A stretch of 7,114 nucleotides of DNA from an uncultured Lachnospiraceae bacterium (GCA_937915975.1 CALGGL010000349.1:1-7114); one strand, 5' to 3'; numbered from the stretch's first letter, positions 1 through 6,152 are shown. Notes: generated by a model not told the origin, from the sequence alone. Program-made: numbers and translations.

Positions 1-76
1 ACACGTGCCATGCGAGTACATTTTTATATACTGTCGGAATAGGTAAAATGTGAAAAGGTGCCTGTTCCTGTACTTT

Positions 77-2791
77 CTACTCTCTGTTTTTTAGTACCTC
101 TGCCGGTGTGATTTTGTTTATCTTTCCGGTGAGGAGTCTGTTTACAATTAGGTAGAACACAATTATGCCCACGTAGATAATCAGGTAGAGATACCATGGG
201 TAACCAAGCTTCATGGTGCAGGCTATATTTGGCACAAACATAGGGTAGACCTTGTTCATAATAAGCTTGGCAGCCGGGATACAGATAAGTCCGCCTACAG
301 CAATTATTGCAAAGTTTCCGTTTAGGTAAAGCTGGCGGATTTCTTTAGGTCTGTAGCCAAATATTTTGATGAGAGAGATGCCGTATGAGGAACGGTCAAT
401 CATAACATTCATCATAAGGAACATAACCACGCAGAAGATAACGCTTCCGGCGATAATCAGAGTCCATATAAGACTTTGCATCTGGTCGATGAATACGCCT
501 GCGCTTTTTTCGATGTCGGACTTTGAGGTTATCGAGTAAAGGCGGCCCTTTTCGATATCGAGCTCCTTGTCCGAATAAACCACGTTGAAGTAATCCTCAT
601 CCTGACCAAATAATTCTCTCATACTTTCAATATCCATAAATATCGTAAAGCCCGGAGAGTAATCCACCACATCCGTTACTGTAAAGGCATAGTCCATGTC
701 TGCTGTAAGATCGGTAAATATAACCTTATCACCCTCTTTGTAGCCGTATCGTTCATAGATTGAGTTATTGATAACTGCTTTATTTTTGCCCTTTTTAGGC
801 TTGGCATCAAAAAATGGGTTATCGTCGTCGATACCGATTACAGTGACATCAAGGGTGTAGCCCATGCAGTCGGTGCTTAAGGTTTCTATGTAAGCTGCCT
901 CGCCTCCAGACGGCACTTCCTTGCCCGGATATTTATAATAATACATGTATTCGTATTTGGTTTCATTTATATTGTCATGCTTGACGCTCATACACATGAC
1001 ATAGCAGTCAAGACCGAGTATAACCACTAAAAGCGATATAAGCATACCAAGTACAACAGTCGCTGCAGAGCGTGCCTCACGAAGCATCTGTCTTGTTCTG
1101 AAAATGTGAGGAAAGCTCTTGCCCTTTATGTTTACCTGCTTGTAGCTTCTTGCCTTTTGCTCATTTTTAATAAGTGAAAGCGCGGTTTGAGAAAGCTTTT
1201 TATTGATTACAAGTACATTTACGATTGCACTTATAACCGGTGGTAAAACGAGTGCGTATATCAAAAGGTAAACCGGAAATACCAAATCATACTCAGGGAG
1301 TGAGAAATAGTTGTAGGTATCTGCAGTTTGATTGCCGATTCCGACCGGAGAAAAGCCGATTGCGGTACCTATCACGCCTCCGATAAATGCGATGATTGTA
1401 GGAAGTGTGATGTAGTGGCGCAAAAGCTCCTTTTTCTTTACGCCCAAGGCATACAAGGCACCGATTACACTTGACTCGCGCTCTATCTGATGGACTACAA
1501 ATACAGATATAACATAAGCAAATAGTATAAGGACAATTACTCCGGCGATAAGTCCACCGTTTTTATCCATGACAACATCACCGGCTGCGCCCTCGATACG
1601 GATGTTGTCTGCTGCAGTTATGAAGTTGGTGAGGTTGTCGATGTCTATGTCAAATATTTCATCCAAAAGCTCATCCACATCCTCCATGGCATCGCTTACG
1701 CCATCATATAGCTGACCCGTACCGTCTGCTGCTTCGCCGACCACTTCGGTGTAATCATATATTCCGTTTTTAAAATCTGCCAGGCTGTCTAAAGATGCCT
1801 TAAGGCTCTTTAAATCGGCAGAATCTGTGAGTGCTATAAGCTCATCAAGAGTTTTTTCATAGTTTTCTTCAGTGAGCTCGGTGCCTGGCATAGCTGCACC
1901 TATCGTAGCATTTGCCTGATTAAGATAGTTGTCAAATAATGTGTCGGCAGCATCTCTTAAATCCTGACTGTGAGAATCAAGCTCTGTCATGCCGTCGTGA
2001 AGCTCTACTGAACCATCGTATAACTCGTCAAGACCATCTTCAATCATCTTTCTGTTTTCAAGCACATCATCTATTGTCTGTCTGAAATATTTATTTTCGA
2101 CCTTGGTATAATCAAAATCTAAATCCTTGATTTTTTGCTTTAGTTCATCATCTGTAGTACCTTTTGCAAGTCTGTATGCGTAGACATATTCTTCTGCAAC
2201 CTGAGCGGAATTGTCTCTTATATAGGCATACTGGCTGTCGGTTACAAATAAAAGTCCGAACTGCTCTGACTGAACAGCAGTATCCGAAAAGCTTTGTAAG
2301 GTCTGATCATAATCAGGAACAGAACCGATTCCGACTACCGTTAGCTTAACGCCGCCGATTTCAAGTACATCGCCGAGAGAGTAATCATTTACTTCCGCAA
2401 ATCGTCTTTCTAAAACTGCCTCGCCGTCAGCATTTGCCATGCGGCCTTCTTTAAGCTGGATGAGGTCGATGTCCTTACGGTTCTTAAATAATCTCAAGGT
2501 CTGGGAACTGTTTAAGGAAATGTCTATATAAAACATTTCTTCTATAAGTGTTCCATCAGAAGATAGTGAGGCAAGCTCATCGTCAGTAAGAGGAAGGAAT
2601 ACTGAAAACTGACCATCCTCGGTTTTACTGATGGAGCGGTACTTTTCGGTACCATGCAATATAACCTCCGCTGAACCTACTATACCTACCACGAGATAGA
2701 TGCCGAGGACAATTAAAAGTATGAGTGCTATATATCTGCCGAGATTTGATTTTAAATCTCTGGGCAGTCTTTTTCTAAGTACCTTTTTCAT
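77..2791 (-). CDS. FtsX/MacB-family ABC transporter permease, 8 TM, large extracellular domain
   Basis: This 904-residue protein is the membrane subunit of the ABC transporter whose ATPase is encoded just upstream. I see eight hydrophobic segments, near residues 19-40, 413-433, 461-481, 503-528, 577-599, 773-797, 826-846 and 866-884. They form two repeats of one TM, an extracytoplasmic domain, then three TMs. The first outer domain (about 41-410) is very large; the second (about 600-772) is smaller. FtsX-type cytoplasmic loops follow the second TM of each half: ALYALGVKKKELLRHY (445-460) and LIKIFGYRPKEIRQLY (807-822). The C-terminus ITPAEVLKNRE is typical of the family. Residues 243-400 look helical, with LYDG/LHDG repeats that suggest a coiled-coil arm. 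The start ATG directly follows the ATPase stop codon, with CCTCC (GGAGG on the minus strand) at 2800-2804. Family members export peptides, lipids or lipoproteins, or work with sensor kinases; the substrate cannot be told here. No clear terminator follows in positions 1-76. Confidence 0.93.
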   Translation of the reverse strand: MKKVLRKRLPRDLKSNLGRYIALILLIVLGIYLVVGIVGSAEVILHGTEKYRSISKTEDGQFSVFLPLTDDELASLSSDGTLIEEMFYIDISLNSSQTLRLFKNRKDIDLIQLKEGRMANADGEAVLERRFAEVNDYSLGDVLEIGGVKLTVVGIGSVPDYDQTLQSFSDTAVQSEQFGLLFVTDSQYAYIRDNSAQVAEEYVYAYRLAKGTTDDELKQKIKDLDFDYTKVENKYFRQTIDDVLENRKMIEDGLDELYDGSVELHDGMTELDSHSQDLRDAADTLFDNYLNQANATIGAAMPGTELTEENYEKTLDELIALTDSADLKSLKASLDSLADFKNGIYDYTEVVGEAADGTGQLYDGVSDAMEDVDELLDEIFDIDIDNLTNFITAADNIRIEGAAGDVVMDKNGGLIAGVIVLILFAYVISVFVVHQIERESSVIGALYALGVKKKELLRHYITLPTIIAFIGGVIGTAIGFSPVGIGNQTADTYNYFSLPEYDLVFPVYLLIYALVLPPVISAIVNVLVINKKLSQTALSLIKNEQKARSYKQVNIKGKSFPHIFRTRQMLREARSAATVVLGMLISLLVVILGLDCYVMCMSVKHDNINETKYEYMYYYKYPGKEVPSGGEAAYIETLSTDCMGYTLDVTVIGIDDDNPFFDAKPKKGKNKAVINNSIYERYGYKEGDKVIFTDLTADMDYAFTVTDVVDYSPGFTIFMDIESMRELFGQDEDYFNVVYSDKELDIEKGRLYSITSKSDIEKSAGVFIDQMQSLIWTLIIAGSVIFCVVMFLMMNVMIDRSSYGISLIKIFGYRPKEIRQLYLNGNFAIIAVGGLICIPAAKLIMNKVYPMFVPNIACTMKLGYPWYLYLIIYVGIIVFYLIVNRLLTGKINKITPAEVLKNRE

Positions 2792-3493
2792 TTATAAATC
2801 CTCCAGTTCTGCCGCAGGGACTCTCGTTTCATTTTCGTAATCCTTTTTCACAAGTCCGTCCTTGATAATGATTACCTTATGTACCATATTTTTGATGGAA
2901 TTGTTGTGAGTTACGATAAGCATGGTTGTTCCATATTTTTTATTGATTTCCTCAAGCAAAATGAGTATGTCTCTTGAGGTTTTGGAATCAAGGGCACCGG
3001 TTGGCTCATCGCATAAAAGAAGCTTTGGATTTTTGATAAGAGCTCTTGCGATAGCACACCTTTGCTGTTGTCCGCCGGAGAGATGGGCAGGAAATTTATT
3101 TTGGTGCTCGGTAAGGCCAAGTACCTCCAAAAGCTCATCCATATCAAGCGGATTTTCCGAAAGGAAGCTGCAAACCTGTATATTTTCTCTAACCGTGAGG
3201 TTAGGAACAAGGTTGTAAAACTGAAATATAAAGCCCAGATTATCACGCCTGTAATCCGAAAGCTCATTTGGCTTGAGTCCAAAGATTTCCTGACCGTCAA
3301 CCGTAACTGAACCGGAATCCATGGTATCAAGTCCACCGATACAGTTAAGTAAGGTTGATTTACCTGAACCGCTGGTGCCTTGGATTACGCACATCTGTCC
3401 CTGTTCAACTGAAGTGCTTACACCCTTAAGAACCTGAATATAGCTGGAGTCCTTACCGTAGCTTTTTTTAACATTTTTTACTTCGAGATACAT
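2792..3493 (-). CDS. ABC transporter ATP-binding protein, LolD/MacB type
   Basis: This 233-residue cytoplasmic ATPase powers the adjacent permease. All nucleotide-binding motifs are present: Walker A GTSGSGKST (39-47), Q-loop Gln91 in FIFQFYNLVP, signature LSGGQQQR (138-145), Walker B LLLCDEPTGALD (158-169) with Glu163 as catalytic base, and the switch His196 in VTHNN. Length and the FQFYNLVPNLTVRENI region match the LolD/MacB/SalX group, which pairs with FtsX-type permeases. The start ATG has a GGAGG nine bases upstream (CCTCC on the plus strand at 3503-3507). Its TAA stop is followed immediately by the permease ATG, so the two are translationally coupled. The repressor gene lies 162 bp upstream on the same strand. 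I see no strong promoter in that gap, so read-through from the repressor promoter is likely. The family is certain; the transported substrate is unknown. Confidence 0.96.
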   Translation of the reverse strand: MYLEVKNVKKSYGKDSSYIQVLKGVSTSVEQGQMCVIQGTSGSGKSTLLNCIGGLDTMDSGSVTVDGQEIFGLKPNELSDYRRDNLGFIFQFYNLVPNLTVRENIQVCSFLSENPLDMDELLEVLGLTEHQNKFPAHLSGGQQQRCAIARALIKNPKLLLCDEPTGALDSKTSRDILILLEEINKKYGTTMLIVTHNNSIKNMVHKVIIIKDGLVKKDYENETRVPAAELEDL

Positions 3494-3502
3494 ATCAATA
3501 TT

Positions 3503-3507
3503 CCTCC
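3503..3507 (-). promoter_or_regulatory. Ribosome binding site of the ABC ATPase gene
   Basis: GGAGG on the minus strand lies nine bases before the ATG at 3493. It fixes this start and supports efficient translation of the ATPase independently of the distant repressor gene. Confidence 0.8.
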
Positions 3508-3536
3508 GTTTTTTATAGTTTAGTTAATATCAAATG

Positions 3537-3556
3537 GTTAGTGAGTTTGAACTAAC
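3537..3556. promoter_or_regulatory. Inverted repeat GTTAGT-N8-ACTAAC upstream of the ABC genes
   Basis: GTTAGT (3537-3542) and ACTAAC (3551-3556) form an inverted pair with an 8-bp gap, 44 bp upstream of the ATPase start. The same half-sites, with a 4-bp gap, form the palindrome in the feo promoter of this window. This could be a regulator site or chance in AT-rich DNA; only the repeat itself is seen. Confidence 0.35.
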
Positions 3557-3573
3557 TTTATATTTATTTTTTT

Positions 3574-3591
3574 AGGCGGTTTTAACCGCCT
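3574..3591. repeat. GC-rich hairpin between the tetR-like gene and the ABC ATPase gene
   Basis: AGGCGGTT and AACCGCCT flank a TT centre, giving a stem of seven to eight pairs in otherwise AT-only DNA. Read in the direction of the minus-strand operon it is followed by an A-rich tract, so it is not a standard intrinsic terminator for that transcript. On the plus strand it is followed by TTATTATTATTTT, a poor U-tract, and no plus-strand gene precedes it. It could be a processing or stability element or a protein site. Its right half is repeated nearly exactly at 3609-3622. Confidence 0.55.
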
Positions 3592-3622
3592 TATTATTAT
3601 TTTAATTATTTAACTGCCTTAT
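3581..3622. repeat. Direct repeat TTTAACYGCCTTAT, two copies 28 bp apart
   Basis: TTTAACCGCCTTAT (3581-3594) and TTTAACTGCCTTAT (3609-3622) match at 13 of 14 positions. The first copy also forms the right arm of the hairpin at 3574-3591. They lie between the repressor stop and the ATPase start. The role is unknown. Confidence 0.5.
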
Positions 3623-3655
3623 ATGTTAAACTAATTTACTTAAGCAACAGTTTTT

Positions 3656-4279
3656 CTACGAGATATCTTTATCTTCAAGTATATACTTCATCCAGCCATC
3701 AACCATAAAATCCATAAGAGGCTTAATATGCTTTAATGCTTTTTTTTCATCCGGCTCATGAATTATCAGATGAACAAATGCATTAATCTGCATATGGCTG
3801 AAGTAATGAAGAATATAATCATTTACCTTTTTTCCGGGAACGGCAGCGGCAAATCTTTGTGCAAGCTTTAAGTATGATTCGTCAGTAAAGTCAATCAGTT
3901 TATCAACCACATCCTCATAGACAGAACCGGCTGATTTTTCCAGCAAAAGAAGCATAGCATCGCGATCCTCATAAAGTGCCGGAACGAGAAGCTCCGCTAA
4001 TTCATCATGATCACCGGATTTATGCTCGTAGGTATTAAAATCTTCAGAAGCCTCCTCGCTGTAGTGAGTAGTGATGATATCCATAACCTTTTTAAGGGGT
4101 TCATCTACTATAGCTCCAAAAAGTCCGTTCTTATCCTTAAAAAAGAAATAAATCGCTCCGGTTGTGAGCCCCGCATCCGCACTTATCTTACGGAGAGAAG
4201 CCTTATTAAAGCCCTTTTCCATGAATTCCTTTTTTGCAGATTCTATTAATTTTATTCTGTTTTCAGGATTATCGTTCAT
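3656..4279 (-). CDS. TetR/AcrR-family transcriptional repressor
   Basis: This 207-residue regulator has the TetR N-terminal DNA-binding domain: helix-turn-helix at about 27-49 (ASLRKISADAGLTTGAIYFFF), preceded by the usual helix with AKKEFMEKGF and followed by KDKNGLF. Residues 55-207 are an all-helical ligand and dimerisation domain with no recognisable ligand motif. TetR proteins repress by binding a palindrome and release it on binding a small molecule. Upstream lie a near-consensus promoter and a 26-bp palindrome overlapping its -10 box, so self-repression is very likely. The gene lies on the same strand ahead of the ABC ATPase and permease genes, the usual layout for a regulator of an export pump. 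The ribosome site is weak (GGTG, 8 bases before the ATG), which suits a low-level repressor. The inducer is unknown. Confidence 0.93.
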   Translation of the reverse strand: MNDNPENRIKLIESAKKEFMEKGFNKASLRKISADAGLTTGAIYFFFKDKNGLFGAIVDEPLKKVMDIITTHYSEEASEDFNTYEHKSGDHDELAELLVPALYEDRDAMLLLLEKSAGSVYEDVVDKLIDFTDESYLKLAQRFAAAVPGKKVNDYILHYFSHMQINAFVHLIIHEPDEKKALKHIKPLMDFMVDGWMKYILEDKDIS

Positions 4280-4324
4280 ACTATTACACCAATATTTTAT
4301 AAAAATCTACTTAATCCATAATAC

Positions 4325-4350
4325 ATAACACTGTTACGTAACGGTGTTAT
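4325..4350. promoter_or_regulatory. 26-bp palindromic operator for the TetR-type repressor
   Basis: The outer arms ATAACAC (4325-4331) and its complement GTGTTAT (4344-4350) enclose GTTACGTAAC (4333-4342). Twelve of thirteen base pairs are symmetric; only 4332/4343 breaks the symmetry. Centre, length and the TTACGTAA core are typical of TetR-family operators. It overlaps the end of the -10 box and the expected start point of the repressor promoter, so bound repressor would block RNA polymerase. I found no second copy near the ABC genes. Confidence 0.8.
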
Positions 4351-4377
4351 CTTACAACATAAATCAATTTTTGTCAA
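4349..4377 (-). promoter_or_regulatory. Promoter of the TetR-like gene (and probably the ABC operon)
   Basis: On the minus strand a perfect -35 TTGACA (4377-4372) is followed by a 17-bp spacer and a -10 TAAGAT (4354-4349). Transcription would start near 4342, inside the palindromic operator, leaving a leader of about 60 bases before the repressor ATG. Confidence 0.75.
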
Positions 4378-4407
4378 CAGGAAATATTTAAAAAAGGTCA
4401 GAAAATA

Positions 4408-4440
4408 TCAAGTAATATAAAATGTCAAGTAAAATAAATG
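4408..4440. repeat. Two-copy tandem repeat, 17-bp period
   Basis: TCAAGTAATATAAAATG (4408-4424) is followed directly by TCAAGTAAAATAAATG (4425-4440), differing by one substitution and one lost A. It lies between the divergent repressor and vapB promoters, about 50 bp upstream of the vapB -35 box. It could be a direct-repeat regulator site or simple slippage in AT-rich DNA. Confidence 0.5.
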
Positions 4441-4488
4441 TGAAAACTATGATAATAATTTGTTTTAAAGTTAGCAAGAAAATGTTTG

Positions 4489-4517
4489 TTGACAAGGTAT
4501 ATATCATGATATATACT
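4489..4517 (+). promoter_or_regulatory. vapBC promoter
   Basis: TTGACA (4489-4494), a 17-bp spacer and TATACT (4512-4517) form an almost ideal housekeeping promoter. Transcription should start about 7 bases later, giving a leader of about 15 bases before vapB. It faces away from the repressor promoter at 4349-4377. Confidence 0.82.
4497..4516. promoter_or_regulatory. vapBC autoregulatory operator, perfect 20-bp palindrome
   Basis: GTATATATCATGATATATAC is its own reverse complement over all ten pairs. It fills most of the spacer and five of six -10 positions of the vapBC promoter. VapB and VapBC complexes repress their own promoters by binding such palindromes, so this is the expected binding site. 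Confidence 0.8.
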
Positions 4518-4526
4518 TTTCTTAAG

Positions 4527-4536
4527 AGGAGGTGAT
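4527..4536 (+). promoter_or_regulatory. Very strong ribosome binding site of vapB
   Basis: AGGAGGTGAT pairs with ten consecutive bases of the 16S rRNA tail and sits just before the ATG at 4540. It implies antitoxin translation well above toxin translation, as expected for a toxin-antitoxin pair. Confidence 0.85.
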
Positions 4537-4539
4537 AAA

Positions 4540-4770
4540 ATGTTGACAGCTAAAATATTTGAAAATGGAAGGAGTCAGGCCGTAAGACTTCCTAAAGAAT
4601 ATCGATTTAATCAGGATGAGGTTGCTATAAATAAGGTAGGCGATATAGTTTTTCTTGTACCAAAAGAGAATAAATGGGCTGGATTTTTAGAAAGCTTTAA
4701 ATTCTTTACTGAAGATTTTTTAAAAGATGAGAGTAGCTTTTTTATTAGTCAGGAGCGTGAAGAATTTTGA
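4540..4770 (+). CDS. vapB: VapB-type antitoxin (AbrB/SpoVT-fold)
   Basis: This 76-residue protein is the antitoxin of a type II toxin-antitoxin module. Residues 1-42 form the swapped-hairpin AbrB-like DNA-binding domain with the VagC/MvpA/VapB hallmark GRSQAVRLP (10-18) and a second strand near IVFLVPK (36-42). The C-terminal tail (about 46-76; FLESFKFFTEDF, then an acidic end) is the part that in this family wraps the VapC toxin and blocks its active site. The gene has a near-consensus promoter with a perfect palindrome and an ideal ribosome site. Its TGA stop overlaps the vapC TTG start by four bases, so the two are co-transcribed and coupled. The length is normal for the family. Its role as an autorepressor is inferred from the family and the palindrome. 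Confidence 0.94.
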   Translation: MLTAKIFENGRSQAVRLPKEYRFNQDEVAINKVGDIVFLVPKENKWAGFLESFKFFTEDFLKDESSFFISQEREEF

Positions 4771-5180
4771 AATATATGTTAGACACCAATATATGTATAT
4801 ATACAATCAAGCACAGATCAGAGTTACTTTTAAGCAGATTTATGCAGCATGATCCTGACGAAATATGCATATCATCAATTACTTATGCGGAACTTATGTA
4901 TGGAGTATGGAAAAGTCAGGCAAAAGAAAAAAATGAATTGGCTGTATCGTTATTTTTATCGCCAATCACAATAATTGATTTTGATGATAGTGCTGCAAGA
5001 GAGTATGGTATGATTCGAGCAGATCTTAAAAAAAAAGGCACACCTATAGGTCCTATGGATATGCTTATTGCAGGACATGCAAAATCTGTTGGTTTAATTC
5101 TTGTTACCAATAATAAAAGAGAATTTGAGAGGGTAGATAATCTTGTTATAGAAGATTGGACAGAAGAAACGAACCTATAA
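4767..5180 (+). CDS. vapC: VapC-type PIN-domain ribonuclease toxin
   Basis: This 137-residue PIN-domain RNase is the toxin partner of the preceding antitoxin. The magnesium-binding acidic residues are all visible: Asp6 in MLDTNICIY, Glu42 in TYAELMYG and Asp98 in PMDMLIAGHA. The conserved LVTNNKREFERV segment (112-123) follows. The active site therefore looks intact and the toxin functional. Enteric relatives with this DTNICIY signature cut initiator tRNA; that target is only an inference here. I chose the TTG start (4767) overlapping the vapB stop because AGGAG at 4751-4755 is 11 bases upstream and relatives begin MKYMLDTN. The ATG at 4776 is the alternative, giving 134 residues, but it lies 20 bases from that site. 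The gene ends in an 8-bp tandem duplication containing its stop and converges on the AraC-type gene. Confidence 0.94.
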   Translation: MKYMLDTNICIYTIKHRSELLLSRFMQHDPDEICISSITYAELMYGVWKSQAKEKNELAVSLFLSPITIIDFDDSAAREYGMIRADLKKKGTPIGPMDMLIAGHAKSVGLILVTNNKREFERVDNLVIEDWTEETNL

Positions 5181-5193
5181 TCTGTTAATCTGT
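5178..5193. repeat. Perfect 8-bp tandem duplication at the vapC stop
   Basis: TAATCTGT occurs twice in a row (5178-5185 and 5186-5193). The first copy supplies the vapC TAA. It abuts the REP-like sequence at 5194-5216, so it may be an insertion or repair scar, or plain slippage. Confidence 0.55.
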
Positions 5194-5216
5194 AAGGACT
5201 CGTCCCTATGTCACAA
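5194..5216. repeat. Probable remnant of a clostridial REP-like intergenic repeat
   Basis: The minus strand reads TTGTGACATAGGGACGAGTC and then CTT. This resembles, from memory, the dispersed CATAGGGACGGTTC-type intergenic repeats of Clostridia, often linked to Y1/REP-associated transposases. AGGGA and TCCTT can pair around a CGAG loop. It spans the 30-bp gap between vapC and the AraC-type gene and supplies the stop codon of the latter. There is no U-tract on either side, so it is a poor terminator. The family assignment is recollection, not a search. Confidence 0.4.
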
Positions 5217-6152
5217 CACGTGGCGGTATTCAAGCGGCAGCATACCGTAATATTCTTTGAAAATTTTTGCAAATCTTCCCTGATTACTGTAGCCGCATAT
5301 ACTTGCGATATCTGATATAGAAAGACCGCTGTTTTTCAAAAGATCGGACGCTTTTTTAAGCCGTATGCTTCTCATATAATCGGAGACAGTCATTCCAAAC
5401 ATTGCGGAAAAATAGTTTTTCAGGCTGGTTTCACTAACATTTAGCTTCTCTGATATTTCACGCATGGATATGTGTTTTGAGATATCAAAAGTCAGCATTT
5501 CGTATACCTCTTTTGCAAGCTTTGCCTGATTTTTAGTAAGGTAAGAACTGGTTGCGGGTATAACACTTTTGCTGTTGGTAAGGTGATGAAGTATCTTAAG
5601 TATATTTAATTTTATGAGTCCCTTGTCGGGGCTTTTGCTATTGTATAATTCAAGCCAGAGTCTTTGCATACTGATATTGGTTTCAAGTAAAGTGAGCTTT
5701 TCCTTGTTATTGTACTTATAGGCTAAGGTGTCAAGGTTTATATTGAACTGCTTTAATACATCTCTTGTTTCATCAGTAAACATATCTTCATATATAAATA
5801 TCTCAAATCCCAGATAATATCCTGATGGATAATAAAATTCATCGCGTACTGTGTAGGAGCCAACACTTGTGTAGTTATCTTTGACATATTTATATACATT
5901 TTCCGAAATCTTAAATTCACATCTTCCTGAAATACAGTAGTTAATCAGGAAGATTTTTTTTTCAGATAAAAAATCATTCATAGGTATATTTTTGACATGA
6001 ACATCATTTAGACAAACATATATACCGGGAAGAAAAGGATAGAAGGTATTGTCGACATATCCGTCTTCAAATTCGCTGTGAAGAGTGATTATATCGTCAA
6101 ATACCAAAGGAAAATCAGTGTAAAATTTGTGTGAAAAATCGTCCTTTTTCAT
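5211..6152 (-). CDS. AraC-family transcriptional regulator
   Basis: This 313-residue regulator has a C-terminal double helix-turn-helix AraC domain. The first HTH is about 228-249 (SMREISEKLNVSETSLKNYF); the second is about 278-299 (SISDIASICGYSNQGRFAKIF), ending with the usual FKEYYGMLPLEYR. The N-terminal 200 residues are the sensing region, including LINYCISGRCEFKI (69-82), which resembles the opening strand of PchR-like proteins; no ligand-specific motif is recognisable. The ATG start has GGGGG ten bases upstream (CCCCC on the plus strand at 6163-6167). The gene is divergent from feoA across 159 bp, so it may control iron uptake or itself be controlled from that region. It converges on vapC with a 30-bp gap, and its last codon and stop lie in the REP-like sequence. 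The family is firm; effector and targets are unknown. Confidence 0.92.
   Translation of the reverse strand: MKKDDFSHKFYTDFPLVFDDIITLHSEFEDGYVDNTFYPFLPGIYVCLNDVHVKNIPMNDFLSEKKIFLINYCISGRCEFKISENVYKYVKDNYTSVGSYTVRDEFYYPSGYYLGFEIFIYEDMFTDETRDVLKQFNINLDTLAYKYNNKEKLTLLETNISMQRLWLELYNSKSPDKGLIKLNILKILHHLTNSKSVIPATSSYLTKNQAKLAKEVYEMLTFDISKHISMREISEKLNVSETSLKNYFSAMFGMTVSDYMRSIRLKKASDLLKNSGLSISDIASICGYSNQGRFAKIFKEYYGMLPLEYRHVL

Noticed and set aside
2164..2349. 61-residue plus-strand frame opposite the permease gene
   Set aside because: Short antisense frame with no start signal; the permease frame is continuous through here.
2922..3310. Two plus-strand frames (98 and 82 residues) opposite the ABC ATPase gene
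   Set aside because: Antisense shadows with no recognisable protein features and no promoter or ribosome site.
2911..3336. 141-residue minus-strand frame inside the ABC ATPase gene
   Set aside because: It is an out-of-frame shadow of a gene with every ABC motif intact.
3571..3600. Intrinsic terminator for the TetR-type gene
   Set aside because: The stem is good, but in the operon direction it is followed by A residues rather than a U-tract, so it should not terminate that transcript.
4007..4249. 80-residue plus-strand frame opposite the TetR-type gene
   Set aside because: Antisense shadow of a well-supported regulator; the composition is not protein-like.
4280..4539. A small gene or RNA in the largest gap
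   Set aside because: The gap is accounted for by two divergent promoters, two operators and a tandem repeat; no frame with a ribosome site was seen.
5181..5213. Bidirectional terminator between vapC and the AraC-type gene
   Set aside because: Only a five-pair stem is possible and neither side has a run of U residues.
4916..5272. 118-residue minus-strand frame over vapC and the AraC-type gene end
   Set aside because: It is antisense to an intact PIN-domain gene, has no family features and no ribosome site, and covers two convergent real genes.
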